The notes: generated from the sequence alone by a model not told the origin. A stretch of 64,000 nucleotides of DNA from Coptis chinensis (GCA_015680905.1 CM027381.1:71227501-71291500); one strand, 5' to 3'; counted from the first letter of the stretch, positions 35,148 through 47,690 are shown. Translations and numbers: made by a program.

Positions 35148-38100
35148 AGATCATTTTGGGTGTATATCCAACGCACTAACCTATGGAGCAAGAATAATCA
35201 GGAACTGCTATAAATGAGCAAGAATTTTACCATGGGATAAAGTCATCTATAACGGGTGTTCCACCAGTCCAACAATGTCGTCCTCGCATCATATGAAACG
35301 AAAGAACATGATAACAAAAATGTACCTGTATGCACAAAGCATTATAGTGGCGTACTAAAACTATAAGATATGATTACTTGTTTACAGAATGACAACTGAA
35401 ATAATCTTCCAAAATAGCAAGCTTTTGCATAATAAGAACATACTATAAACTGAAACATGCAAAAGTTTAGTTTCATCAAATATTCTAAGATCCGTCTTGA
35501 GAATCATTCTTATAAGATGGTAAAAGTAAATAAATAATAAAAAGAAGAAGAAAGGCCACCAATAATTAGTCTATTAGATGGAATAGAAGAAATAGAGAAA
35601 GATGAAGAGGAATTGATACCTACTTTGTTGCTAATCAATAATCAGACCACGACCTTATGTTCGAAATCATATTAATTTTTTTTCCTGAGAATTTTATATT
35701 TATATTCTCTATTCTAATCTGGACCCGTATCCTAGATTTTCATAAAACGTCATATCATATCGTACCTGAACCCGTGTCGTCGTATCAGTATCGATACCTG
35801 TATCCGTGCATCATAGGTACCAATGTGTTCTTATTGACCTTCCTCGAGTTCCTAACAATAGAAAGACCATATGCATGTTAGTTCCACCATTTGCATCCAC
35901 CAAAAGTTGCTATTGTTGTCACATTTTATTAAGAGAATTTTTTCGAAGCATGCACGTATATGCATATTACCAAGTAGCAGCAAACTGCAAAAGTATATTA
36001 GAATGTGGAAAAACTTGCAAATAATCACTTCAATTTCTGACATGATAAAACTTTGAATCTATAAGTAAATTGAACTTAGTGGCAAGAAGAAATGAAAGTA
36101 AAACTGACTTAGTTGAACTATTAAGTACATAGCATATAACCAAATTGAGAGGTGAGTAGTACTTGTATATAACAAATATTAGTTAATAATTGAGATGACT
36201 TCATAAATCGTCTCCTTTCTCCTAATAGTCCATTTCCAGAGTGTAGTATGATATAATCAGACAGCTTAGTGAACTACTTTCAGCAGCTTCTTATTTTTCT
36301 AAACAACGACCAAGTTAGAGAATGTCATTCCAAGCTAGATAACACTTGACTCTAGATTTACCTGCAAACCACATATAAATTAGATGGGAAAGGTAAGAAA
36401 TAATATGTATTTATCTTAACAATATTATTTTAGATATGTAACACTCGGAATAAGGGAGTAATCTTGTTTTTTACTAGATATCAATTCATTCATTGTGCTT
36501 CATCAACGTATGGAATACTGCATACACATAATCCCGTTCCAAGTTTCCTAAATCGATTACCTATATCAGTTTTGCACACACCTAAGCCCATCCACAGAAG
36601 TGCACTTGGTTGATAGTATATGAAAGGCTTTATCTATAAGTTCTTTGTCCCTTTGGGACCCAACCTCCCTTGTTCGCCAATTTGTTGCTATCAATAGCCA
36701 TAACAATCAAATTTTACTTTAGTTAATTTTGAGGGATTACCTAAATATTCATATCTTCAACTTGAACAAAAATTGAAGCTAGACAGATAGTATCTCATAT
36801 ACATGAACCAATCCCCGACAAACAATACCATTTTCTTCTTTAAATATGACTAAGTAGCATTCAGAAAGGCACTTCCATTGAAAGAGAAAGAAAAATCATA
36901 GGACATGTAAGAGCCTCATTATGGTTTGTTACACATTCACTAATGAATGCAATCGCCATTGATAAGAAAATGTCAAAAGAATAATCTTTACCCAATCAAA
37001 AGGAAAACTGGTTAGTTTACTCGGGGTTATCTCTTGTGGCAAAATATACACATTTAAAATCAAACAATAGAGACTTACCGACAAAACAAAGCAAAGCGAG
37101 AGAGAGAGCTTTATCCTTACGATAGAATTGTAAATGTCCATTTACTTCCACCATAAGCACCTGGTTCTAATTGCAACGACATGTGAATAACTTGGGAACT
37201 AATTCAACACACCTTTTCACTCATTACCCAATAACAAACCAAAGTGTTGAACAATGTGAAGTCATGCTCATTAACAAATTTTAAATCTTATGGTAATATT
37301 TTGAGTTATGCTGTCGGTAATTTGCTATATATATATATATATATATAAAGAAACTTTGCTCCATGTGAGACCTCACACACACTCATAAAATGGATCTACT
37401 GGTGTTTGTAGGTTGGTGATAATATTCTCAAGAGAAAAAAAAAAAAAAAACACTAATCAATCTATTATTGGATAAACAAATGATCTTGTTACCTTAAAGC
37501 TGCACACCATCTCTCTTCGTCCTTGCACGGATAACAATAACTTGTTATTTGTATTCTCATAGGTTCGGCTCTCCCAATAAAATGCGAAACAACAACCTGC
37601 AAAAGTATTATTGAAACCGAAATTTACTAAAAAAAGTGCAGACAAATTTGTTTACATTAGAATAAGATTACACACAGAATATTTGACTGTAAATCTGAAA
37701 TTGCATCTAAAATAAAAATAATCGAGATCATCTAAATGATTTCATCACCCATAGTGAAAATCGGGTAAGTCTTTCCCATAGCTAAGGTCGTCATGGAAGG
37801 CCACATCATCAAATACTGCAGTTCCCTATTGAATGAATCTATCACCAATCAACATTTTCTCGTCACTACATGTGTATCTTAAGTTAACGGGAAATCATAC
37901 CCTGCTCCAAATCCCATTCCAAAAATAAAGCACTAAGCTTAGTATATTATTAGCATAAGTGGTGACTTATAAAATCCAATATTAAAAATTAATAAATATT
38001 ATTCCATAATAGTGATTAAACCGATGGCGAAGTAATACTATACCCAATAATGGTGATTTCATAAAATATAAAACTAAACTACAACACTCTATACAAAAAA

Positions 38101-41100
38101 CCCAATTAAAAAGGTAAACCAAATACAAAAAATCACTCTACAAATTGGATTACTTAGTATTGTATACCATTTCCACTACTATTACTATTCAAAGACCTTT
38201 CTTTAGAATATCCAAGCAACAATACCAACGAAAACCGTCAATAATTTGCATGGAAAATTCAAACCCTTGACCAATACTCATCGATTTTTCCCGGTTGCTC
38301 CGCCCATACTTCTCAATACCAATTCACGTGCTTGAATCATTATGGTTCTCCAACTTCCAAATCTCAAAAAACCTTGACGAAAAACAAATCCAACAACCAA
38401 GCTAGGGAAAGAGAGAAGAAAACCTTTGTGAGACTAAAGTGGTTGGGGTTTATAGCTAATTAATAATTCATCAGCAAAACCATACCTGACAAAAAAAAAA
38501 AAAAAACCAAAACCCACACACTATAATTTCAAATTCACGCAAGGATATCGTATGTAAACAACAACTCCAATGAAAATTAAGCAACTCCAATGAAAACCAC
38601 AGTCTATAGCTAAGATAAAATAGCATACAAACATACCTTTCACATAGAGCAACGAAGGCCACCTCAGAAGTAATATCGTATTTACTAAACCTCAACTGCC
38701 AAACAAATGTTCTGCCATGACAGTATTCTGGCATGTGAATTCACCAAACAGAGGAATCCTGGGGAAAAGAAAAGAAAAGAGAGTGAGAAATTCATAGATG
38801 GTCAACCTTCATTAGTGCTAGAATAAGTCCATTTACATAATAGCATACGAATTGTACCTAAAACAAATCTTAACCACCACGTGATTGGCATGAGTACTTC
38901 AAATATTTCCCGAAGATATTCCTTGTTCTACAAAACCAAATACCAATAAGGTGAGCGAAATTAGTGACAACCAAAGCGTATTTACATTAAGAAAGGGAAC
39001 CTGTACAGCTACTCCACTATTCAGATGAAAGGTTCAATATTATACTTACCTTATGTTAGAAAGGTTTCCATAAGATATATAAAATAGACCGTCTAAGGAA
39101 AATAGCAATTCTGCTTATTCGTAGTAAATGGTTTTGGAATTCCGAAAACAGAAACCTAATATTATCGAACAAAAACACACAAGTTTTGATAAACAAAAAC
39201 ATAGCTATAACTATGTCAGGGAAAAACTCCTTATATTATTTCCATGTCTTGTTTCAGTGTACCAAATAGAGAAAACATTGGTTTATTCAGAAAAACTATT
39301 GGATGGGTAAAGAGAAATGTTTTGTTACTTAGCTTGGATGTTTTGTACATAATTGCAGTCTCTTCCCATTGACAATGGCTAGCCGTGCCTCCGCTTCCAC
39401 AAAAGGACAATTTTCCTAATCTGAAAATAGAGAAAACAATGAGCAAAATTACAAGTCCACTACCAGAATGGATAAAGCAATGAGCAAAATACAAGTCCAC
39501 CATCAAATTCATAATTGCATCTCTAAATTGGCATTTATGACGATGCAACATTTTTCATTTTGACAATAGGATGGGCTTACCATTTGCACTCATACTTCAT
39601 TATGACTTCTCATTGAAGGTATGGCATCTACTTGAAAGTTTTCTCAAATTATCTCTCGTAAGCACCTTCACTGAGCTCTCTTCAGATTTAATTTTAGCCA
39701 CGTAGAACCTCTCAACTAAATTGACAATAATACAAGTTTCTATACAGCTAAACAAATCTCGTTTCAATCAACTGGGTAGCGCGGTTAAAATGAGACAGTT
39801 GACAGCAGCTAAACACTAATGAAGTTCCAACACAATTAGAGACAAAAATTGGTAGGAAAGCCAAGTGTATAAGATGTCTTTTTTCAACTAAAATTAAGTG
39901 CAGCTTCTGATTAACAAAGGTGGTGGAGCGTTGACAGTTATCTATGGAAGAACCCCTTAGCTTCAGTGATTATGATATATGACACTATCTTGTTTAACCA
40001 TGTGATTATTCCTATCTTGAGCAGCTGAGCTAGATCTTATGGAAAGCCTCCTATGTATGTGTGATCTTTCTTAACAAATATATTTACCTCATATTTTTCA
40101 TTCGCTAACAAATAATATTAATAGTCCTCAAGTGACTATAAAGGGAACATTGACAGTTAAATCATAAAGAATAGTGTGTGTGAGTGTGCGTATGTGCACG
40201 CGCGAGTATGTACTTAGACATAGGAAAACCGAGGCTTCAATTCAACAGGTGAATGCAATAGGCATAGGCAGTAAATTCATTACCAATTGGAGCTTGCCTT
40301 GATGATAGAAGAATATATGGACAAAAATTAAGTCAACAACTCCATTTGACTGCATTTCATTGACATAATCGCAATTAGCATCAAGTTGTTGATTACCGTG
40401 CAATAATTCAATATCCAGAGTCCAGATAAGCTTCTCTTAAGAAGCTTTGACGGCATTGATTTTCTTTCAAATCCTTTTCTGCAAGCTGGAAAGAAAAAAT
40501 TATAATTCTTTGAGACTAACAGATATAGACATAAACCTAGGGAGATACTTGACACAACACTCAGTATTATAACAATGTTTTATGAAGAAATGGCACATAT
40601 ACTTTCATTGTTAAATAGGCTCACTTGCCTCAGGTGAGGTTATCAATAAAAAACTTGCGTCAAGTGAAGTAGATTTAGATGGAAAGTTTTGACATCAACA
40701 TAAAAAAAGGTATAAAGATTAACAATGATACCAGAGACGAAGTTTAAAATATGCAAGAATTATCCATGTATAGTTATAACCAATATTTATCAAACACATT
40801 TACCGCCTGTGCCAAAAAAAATTCCATATTGCAAATTGGAGCTGAAATTGAGATCAATCGTGTACAGAAACTTGTAATAGTTAGATGATTTGATAGTCCC
40901 AACTTCTAAGGAGACTAAGCTGTACTTTTTACAGAAAAGAAACATATTAGGTCCAATTCACATAAGTCTACATGACCCTTGAAAGGAAGTTAAATCGTAA
41001 CACTTGCTCTCTCAAAAAGTATGAAGAGAGCTCAATCTCTCAAAGAAACTTCTCAATTCATTCTAACAAACAAATGAAGGAGAAATAAAAATAAATAAAT

Positions 41101-41111
41101 AAATTAAATTA
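35148..41111. other. AT-rich spacer with scattered exon-like minus-strand segments
   Basis: About 6 kb with no supported gene. A short (TA)n tract lies at 37327-37347. On the minus strand a few short open segments lie between acceptor- and donor-like signals: about 37598-37497 (TTTTGCAG ... GTAACA), 38740-38640 (ending GTATGT), 39420-39310 and 40489-40400 (TTTCCAG ... GTAATC). They carry internal stops in some frames, and no protein family is recognised. They could be remains of one old gene or chance. Confidence 0.25.
37327..37347. repeat. (TA)n microsatellite
   Basis: About ten uninterrupted TA dinucleotides. Confidence 0.9.
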
Positions 41112-41622
41112 CTGGTGATGCCATAGTTGTCAACCAGAAAGGCCTGAGAAGAGAAGGCAAACAGAGAGAAAATGCCAATTTGGAACTAATGTACAGAACA
41201 TTGAAACTCAAGTTAGAAATTCATAATTAGCATTTCTTAAAAGAATGCATATGTATATATAATATAGTTCGCTGAAGAACCAATATGTATCGAGTACCCA
41301 ACAAATTTAAAACACAAAAATATAAGAACATAATACGTTTGCAGTGACTACATCATTTCAAATTCCAATGATATCTACATAAATAGAGGAAAAGAGGCAA
41401 ATTGAAGGTGTCATTTCGTGTCTATCGTAGAACAGATTGACCTCAAATTAGAAAATGAAGGTGTGTGACTTAATCAAACAGAAACTCTGATGACACATTT
41501 GAATATATACTTTTATCAAACACATAGGCTTAAAAATATTGTTTCTTCAATAAATTTTATACTTTGATAAAGGAGAAAGGCAGAACAAAATAGACATACC
41601 TGCAATGCGACGGTCTTGATGA
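41112..41622. repeat. Dispersed repeat, copy 1 (partner at 54460)
   Basis: Aligns in the same orientation with 54460-54905, from GGTGATGC...CAACCAGAAAGGCCTGAGAA through GAATGCATATGTATA to CATACCTGC. This copy has an extra stretch (about 41320-41385) the other lacks. On the minus strand the right edge reads TTGCAG followed by GTATGTCTATTTTG, a good splice donor, preceded by a CT-rich leader (41700-41622). It may therefore derive from the first intron of a gene. Confidence 0.75.
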
Positions 41623-41929
41623 AGCAGGCGATAAGAGAGAGAGAGTTTGGGTGGTAGATGGCGAGAGAAGAGTCAAAAGACCATTGATTTGTTGAAACAA
41701 TTAAAGTCCGGGGGTTTAGGAAGACAAAGGGTTTTCTAATTAAAGTCGGTATTTATGGTGCGTACCATTCAAAAATGGTGCGTGGATTTGGGATTTTGAT
41801 TTACCACTAACATACTCCCATTCAAAAGTGTTAAGAAATACTTCAATTTAAAGACACAATGGGTACCATAAATTTACAAAGAGCAAAAATGACTAAGTAG
41901 TCCTTCTAAATAGTATTTGGGTGTTTTAA

Positions 41930-42823
41930 TTTAATTATTCATTTAGAAGTATTATGCGTAAGAAAAATATCCGGATGAATTTAAGAGTCCAAGCTAGTTA
42001 GTTATAATAGATACTACTAATAGAGATAAAGATATTTGAGAATCGGAAATAGATTATTTTCTCATTAGATATCTGTGCATATAAATACAACCTATAAAAT
42101 TGAATTCCTTAATCCTAGGAATAAGATAAAACAACTAACACTGGTGTCAAACACATAGATGTAACATGTGCTATTAGGATAACAGTTGACAAGATTAGAT
42201 AGACCCAAATCAGTGGGACTGATGTGAATTATGTGAAGTAATACTCCCCCTAAAGTTGCATGTGAATATCAAGAACACCCAACTTGACAAGAAAGGATTT
42301 CAGAAGTGTCTTCCCGAGAGGCTTAGTAAATAAGTCAGCAGGTTGTGAACCCGTTGAAACATATGACGTTTTGATGGTACCATTTGTGATCCTGTTGCGA
42401 ATGAAATGACAATCAATTTCAATGCGTTTTGTTATCTCATGGAACACAGGGTTAGAAGAAATATGAAGGGCAGCTTGGTTATCACAAAATAATAAGGTGG
42501 GCTTGGTTTGAGTTACTCCCAAGTCATGAAGAAGTGTGCGCAACCATACAATTTCAGAAGTAGCTCACGCCATGGAGGCGATTTCTGCTTCGGTGAAAGA
42601 ACGTGATACCGTTTGTTGTTTCTTTGTACGCCAAGAAATGGGTGCGTGTCCAAGGAAGGTGCAATATCCCATAATGGAGAGTCTTGTGTCCGGATAGGCA
42701 GCCCAATCCCATAATGGTTAGTGTCTTTCGTAGACCTTGATAAGTTGGATGATTTTGACTGGGAAATATTGACACAATGCAGGAAACATTGCATGGTCGC
42801 TTAGCAAATGAAATCTTACTCAA
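41930..42823 (-). mobile_element. Ty1/copia remnant: RNase H end and 3' LTR part
   Basis: Minus strand. RNase H reads WDWAAYPDTR- and ISWRTKKQQTVSRS-type motifs (42720-42590) with one TGA near 42565. An open stretch follows to 42250 ([25 protein letters not shown]) ending LGVLDIH. That ending is typical of RE1/Ale-like copia elements, a different lineage from the large copia here. A GGGGGAG polypurine tract lies at 42244-42250, and LTR-like sequence continues leftwards, possibly from TGTTAGTTG near 42139. The 5' part is missing; the break is near 42770-42823. Confidence 0.8.
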
Positions 42824-43172
42824 CCAGGGGCTCCGAGTTGGTTTAATTGACCAAACTCAACAATACTATGGGTATTTAGACCATGAACGAGCTGAAAGAG
42901 CACACGCTGAGCAACAACTTCATGAACGTGACCAGACGATGGCAGATTTAACAAACCAAGTGGAAGCCTTGGTAATTTGATTAATTATATGTTTTACATT
43001 TTCAAATATTTATTTTATAACTCAAATTTTAGATTTTAATTAAATTACATACATTGTGTTGATGTTTCAGAGAGTAGCTACCGTGATCATGCAGCAAGGC
43101 AATGCTCCTAAGAGAGGGAGAGGGCGAGGACGGAGAGGAAATTACCATAGCAGTCAAGGCAGTGCTCCATAG
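42777..43172 (+). CDS. Two-exon 3' end of an unidentified coiled-coil, RG-rich protein
   Basis: Exon 1 (open from 42777, acceptor AATGCAG at 42776-42782, ending 42971) reads ETLHGRLANEILLNQGL, then a Glu/Gln/Arg-rich probable coiled coil (HERAERAHAEQQLHERD). A GTAATT donor and TGTTTCAG acceptor bound an intron at 42972-43070. Exon 2 (43071-43172) continues in frame to QQGNAPKRGRGRGRRGNYHS and a TAG stop. There are no internal stops, so the end is intact, but the upstream part is cut off where the copia remnant begins. I do not recognise the family. A transposon-associated protein is possible given the context. Confidence 0.45.
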
Positions 43173-43269
43173 TGTTAATGACACGTAGATATTTTGTAAT
43201 AATTATATTGGTTTGTTGTTGTTGTTGTTTTTAACATGTTTAGGTATATGAATTATGTTGATTAAACAA

Positions 43270-43731
43270 AGGAGGCTATGTCCAAATTTTTGTTATGCAT
43301 TATACGTCATTATATTATTACTTGGTTTTTTTATGCTCTCAAAATTGGGTTTCTATTCAAGACTTGGTTTCTCAAAACCCGAACTCTTCTATTTATATTG
43401 GTGGTGAAATTTCAGTGTAAAAACGTGATCTCGATTTTATGGCAAAAAATTGGAACTCGGTATGTACAGGCAAGAGCGTGGGCGTGCTCATGGCAAAGCC
43501 AACTCGAGCTCGAGGCGCGCTCAACTTCCAATAGACTTGTTTTGCGAAAAGCAGAAAAAAAAAAAAGCAATCTTCTTTTTTCAGGTAAGGGCATGGGGCA
43601 CGCTCTGGTCAAGGCAAATCTAAGCGCAACCCGCCCCTTCACATCTTCAAACGAACAATACCACATACGACCAAAAAACAGCAGCTTCTTGGTTTCTCCA
43701 ATCTTCCTCATGTGAGGGATAACACCCAACA
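43270..43731 (-). repeat. Divergent LTR of the same copia group (solo or truncated)
   Basis: On the minus strand it begins TGTTGGGTGTTATCCCTCAC at 43731, matching the start of the large copia LTRs. It shares their GAAGATGTGAAG and CACGCCCACGC-type GC-rich blocks, then has a TATAAATAG near 43395. No internal region adjoins it. The left boundary is approximate and no target duplication could be assigned. Confidence 0.65.
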
Positions 43732-44028
43732 ATTATTATATTTTTATACGTCATTGTATTATTATACGTCAATATATTATTACGTTATTATGCAAAAACT
43801 TCTAAAGTGTAATGTTGATGATTATCACTCAAATATCATTATCTATCATACAAAAACATACACTTAAACGATAAAAACATATTACAAAATAAAACTTAAA
43901 TAAATTGCAATGCTAAAACATCTACTAATACCACTCGACTACATCCCCAAGAATTTCCAAACAATGTTCATGAACAAATATAATTCTACTCCCTTAGTTT
44001 CTAGAAACATACGTTTTGTCGCAGTTTT

Positions 44029-44349
44029 TCACTCTTCATCGCTACTGAAAGCACCAACGATCTTACGTGCACGCTCCAATTTAAGATATTTATTACAATT
44101 CTTACAAATCCTCAAAAATTGGTCCAATAAGACTTGACATGTTCTATTTCCATGATTGTCATTGTGTCTGAATATTTCAGAAGTTCTATCCCAAAGAAGT
44201 CGTCTAGGTCCATAATTTGACAATAGAACAGCACGCTCCATTCCAGCAATTGCAACCATATGTGCTCGACACAATAATTCATCTTCAGCAGGGATGAAAT
44301 GCAAACTATGTCTCGGACGAGGATGACGCTCCATATTTTGTGAAGACAT
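44029..44349 (-). CDS. Small SANT/NAM-associated-like protein, possibly Harbinger-related
   Basis: An uninterrupted 106-codon frame starts at the ATG at 44349 (MSSQNMERHPRPRHSLHFIP). It has an F-x-x-x-E-D-x-L-L-C-x-A motif (FIPAEDELLCRA), a W-D-R-x-x-x-x-F motif, and NRTCQVLLDQFLRICKNCNK, ending acidic (FSSDEE). This spacing resembles the Myb/SANT-like domain of plant PIF/Harbinger ORF1 proteins and the NAM-associated proteins derived from them, which bind DNA and partner the transposase. Family members are usually longer with a C-terminal domain, absent here, so it may be a fragment. No transposase was found nearby. Confidence 0.5.
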   Translation of the reverse strand: MSSQNMERHPRPRHSLHFIPAEDELLCRAHMVAIAGMERAVLLSNYGPRRLLWDRTSEIFRHNDNHGNRTCQVLLDQFLRICKNCNKYLKLERARKIVGAFSSDEE

Positions 44350-44460
44350 TTTGTTGAAAACTGAAAGAAGAAAGATGAGTGAATTAGTCAAAATTGAGTA
44401 AGGCACCAATGCATATATATAGGCTACAAGTCCAACATATCTAAATATATCCGTTGGGCC

Positions 44461-44636
44461 CAAAAAATTCCAACCGTTTTAATTTTTTATTAAAAAAATT
44501 TGAAAAAGTTCTGGACGACAAAACTTGACCCATCCAACATCATGGGCCCAATGGTACAAAATCGAGCTGTTTTAATTTTTTAATAAAAAAAATGAAAACA
44601 TTTTGGACAGAAAAACTTGACCCGTCCAACATTTGG
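44461..44636. repeat. Imperfect tandem duplication
   Basis: 44461-44541 and 44557-44636 are two similar units: CGTTTTAATTTTTTA..., then a GGAC...AAAACTTGACCC block ending CCATCCAACAT/CCGTCCAACAT. No function apparent. Confidence 0.7.
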
Positions 44637-44879
44637 ATGGGTAAAGTTGTCCTGTACCAGTGGCTGCTAAATTTTTGAGTATTTTGGTTGAGAATTTAAC
44701 AATTGTTGAGATGGAAACGGGTGTTTGGCAACGCGTTGGTGAACGGAATTGCCAAAAAAAAATTCTATTTATCACATTATAAATGGTTTTTAGCAGTGCG
44801 TTGATGATGCTCTTAGGCTCGATATTGTTTTTTTTTTTTACTATAAAAAAAAATGGTGAATACAAGCTCGGTCTAGGCT

Positions 44880-45300
44880 TTCCCCCAATAACTTGCATAT
44901 AGACAAGGCCCAAAATATCGTCAAGATTTCCGAAATATTGTCGATATATCTCGTTTTTTGGGTACATGAGATGGAAATATTCGATATATCTCCACTGAAT
45001 ATTGAATATTTTTTTGCCGATATATATCGCAATTTCCAATATATCTATATATATCGACTAATATATATGATATATCCGATATAAATTGTTGACTTTGACC
45101 AATTTTGACTGATTTTTATTAATATATCAACGATATTTTTTATATAATCGACGATATTTTTGATATATCGACATACAAAACAAATTTTAACCTGTCAACA
45201 AAAGAATATATATCCACCGATATATTGATATATCTCCGATATATCTCGGTTTTTGGGTGCACGATATATTGCTCGAATTCGATATTTTGGTCCTTGCATA
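44880..45300. repeat. AT-rich degenerate GATATATCG repeat cluster
   Basis: Many imperfect copies of CGATATAT/ATATCG in both orientations, with two copies of a longer TCGxTTTTTGGGTxCA block (44949 and 45246). Open frames through it are an artefact of the repeat. Confidence 0.65.
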
Positions 45301-45576
45301 TAGATACCCCCACAATGAAAAAGATTGAGAACAAGCCCAATAATTTTTAGCTTGCTTCTTGTGTGTTTGGGGTCTTTGGGAGAAAATTCTCTTATTTTTG
45401 TGTTGCTATATTGGCAAGGATATTGGCAATTTGGCATCTCCTTTTTCGAGGGTAAAGGAAGATATAAAAATTTTGTTGATAATTATGAACCTAAAAAATA
45501 CCCAAAATTAGTTCATGTGAAAATTTTGGTGTGTTTAAACTTTAAAACTTTAAATGCAACTAGAGATTTTACTGAG

Positions 45577-46559
45577 AGTAACTCTCAAAGACAAAAATGA
45601 AGAAAAAATTACTCTCAAACCCACATTTTTTTTTATACTCACTCATAAGGACTAGGTAGATTTTAGGACAAATATACTCCTGACACAAAATTAAAAACGG
45701 CCCGGGTGGTAAAAAGTCAAGTTTACCCTTGACATGAAATAATAAAAAAATGGCCCGGCCCAACCAAAATGACCCGACATATGTAGTATGAACAATGATT
45801 GTTCACACCTCAACATAAGCTATGAACAATCCTTGTTCACACCTCAACATAATGTATAATTAGTGAGAACACCTATTGGAGTTTCATACCTATTTGGGGT
45901 ATGAATGATCAATGTTCATACCTCAACATGAGCTACGAACGATCACTGTTCATATCTCAACATAATGTATGATCAATAAGAAAACACCTATTGGAATATG
46001 AACAATCATTGTTCATACCTAATTGGGATATGAATAATCACTGTTCATACCTCAACATAATGTATGATCAGTAAGAACACCTATTAGAGTATGAACAATC
46101 ATTGTTCTTACCTATTTGGGATATGAAAAAGTACTGTTCATACCTCAACATAATGTATAATTAATATGAACACCTATTGGAGTATGAACAATCATTGCTC
46201 ATATACATATTTGGGGTATGATCAATCACTGTTTATACCTCAACATAATGTATGGTCAGTAAGAACATCTATTAGAGTATGTTCATATATATTTGGGGTA
46301 TGACAATTACTGTTCATATCTCAACATAAGCTACGAACAATCTCTGTTTATACCTCAATATAATGTATTAGGTATATATGTTCACTTATTTGGGGTATGA
46401 ACAAGCATGAGGAGGTATGAACAATACCAAACTGACAAAAATGGTAAAATCAGAAGATATTAATTTTAAATTCGGGTTATTTGTCCTTAAATGTTATTTT
46501 CACTCAAAATTAGGTTTTCGGGTTATTTTCGAAAAAATGGTGTCCTTGAGAGTGATTTT
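45577..46559. mobile_element. Possible MITE-like element enclosing a tandem-repeat array
   Basis: AACTCTCAAAGACA at 45580-45593 is mirrored by TGTCCTTGAGAGTGATTTT at 46541-46559, giving short imperfect inverted ends about 1 kb apart with the array at 45783-46430 between them. No target duplication was found, so the boundaries are tentative. Confidence 0.35.
45783..46430. repeat. Palindrome-rich minisatellite, period about 94 bp
   Basis: At least six copies of CCTCAACATAATGTAT recur at about 45842, 45955, 46050, 46143, 46238 and 46352. Spacing is near 94 bp, with two longer intervals near 113. Each unit also carries the near-perfect palindrome TATGAACAATCATTGTTCAT and a CACCTATTGGAGTATG block. 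The units have diverged. Confidence 0.85.
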
Positions 46560-46835
46560 GGCCCAGAAGACCAATTCCTTAGATACTTTATTGGTACACA
46601 ATATTAAACGTGTGATTACACAAGAATAAACTCCAAAAACTAGCAAAGTTAGAAGTTAGAACCATCACTCATAAGAAGGTTTTAAATGTAAGCCTTAAAT
46701 ATGAGAAGGATCCTGCCTTTTAAAAAAATTAGTAAATAGAATTCAAATTATAAGTAAAGAGGAAGAGGTACAAGTCAAACAAGAGCCAACAAGCTTACAC
46801 TGAGGGAGATCCTCACAATAATAGCAAGGCTCCAG

Positions 46836-47084
46836 CTACCCCGAGGATATCCTCATAGGGATGAGGGTCCGCCGACCATTGGATGTGTGATCCAATGGTC
46901 TGAAAATCAAGAACAAAAAGGATGAGAGAGAAGATGAGAAGATGTTGTATTTCTTGATTGTTGGGTCACACATCCAACAAACAAAAAGGATGAGAGAGAA
47001 GATGAGAAGATGTTGTATTTCTAGACTGTTGGATCACACATCCAACAGTCGCGGACCTCATCCCTCTGAGAACATCCTCGGGGT
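46836..47084. mobile_element. MITE with long inverted ends and an internal duplication
   Basis: The left arm (CTACCCCGAGGATATCCTCA...GGATGTGTGATCCAA) is matched in reverse by the right arm (TTGGATCACACATCCAA...CATCCTCGGGGTAG) over about 60 bp. The centre holds two near-identical units of about 67 bp (46911-46978 and 46979-47046) containing AAAAAGGATGAGAGAGAAGA. No coding sequence. No target duplication was confirmed, so the superfamily is left open. Confidence 0.75.
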
Positions 47085-47544
47085 AGACAACCTCAGCACT
47101 AAAAGTAAATAAGAAGTCAAGTGCACATTTATAAAACACTCCAGTGATATGTGCAGCTTCGATAACAAGTTTTGCACCTTACCATTAGTTGCCATCTAGT
47201 TTTGCCTAGTCACCTAGTATTTGCCCGTACCATACGGCACAGATATCTGGCAAGATCCGTATCGATAAAGATGCAGATATCGCCACCGCCCGGTGCCCCG
47301 ATCGCGCATCCGCCCCCTCCCCTACTCATGTTTCCAGAGCCCAACAGCCCATAAAAGTTCAGCCCAAAAACAGTCCAGGCTTTTTTTGTGTGGGGTGGGT
47401 GAGGTGAGAAAAACTTTTAAACTCACCCCAAAAAAACTTGTTAACTCATCCCAGAAAAACATTTTAGTGGTTATGGTTAGGGGGTGACATGACCAAGTAT
47501 CACCTTATAAGGTGGAATTTGTCAACCCACTCCACCCTTTTTTG
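47085..47544. other. Spacer, nothing recognised
   Basis: No gene. A more GC-rich patch at about 47280-47340 has no recognisable coding content. Confidence 0.4.
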
Positions 47545-47690
47545 TTATATAGACTATGTATTACCCGTGCCGTGGACGGTTTAATATTAGGTGCATGTTT
47601 GTTACATTAATTTTGGTACACTCTAATATTTTCAGATGTGTGGCATACGTGGGAATTTTTAGACATTTTATTTTGAATCGGTATCGCTAG
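47545..47690. repeat. Dispersed repeat, copy 1 (partner at 55222)
   Basis: Shares with 55222-55385, same orientation, an order of words from ACTATGTATTACCCGTGCC (ACTAGGTATCACCCATGCC there) to TTTTATTTTGAA. The copies are diverged. The class is unknown. Confidence 0.6.

Noticed and set aside
43211-43230. TTG trinucleotide run as the boundary of the LTR at 43270-43731
   Set aside because: No matching target duplication with the ATTAT at 43732; it may simply be a short microsatellite.
44841-45437. Several overlapping frames on both strands
   Set aside because: They read through the degenerate GATATATCG repeat cluster and have no protein-like composition.
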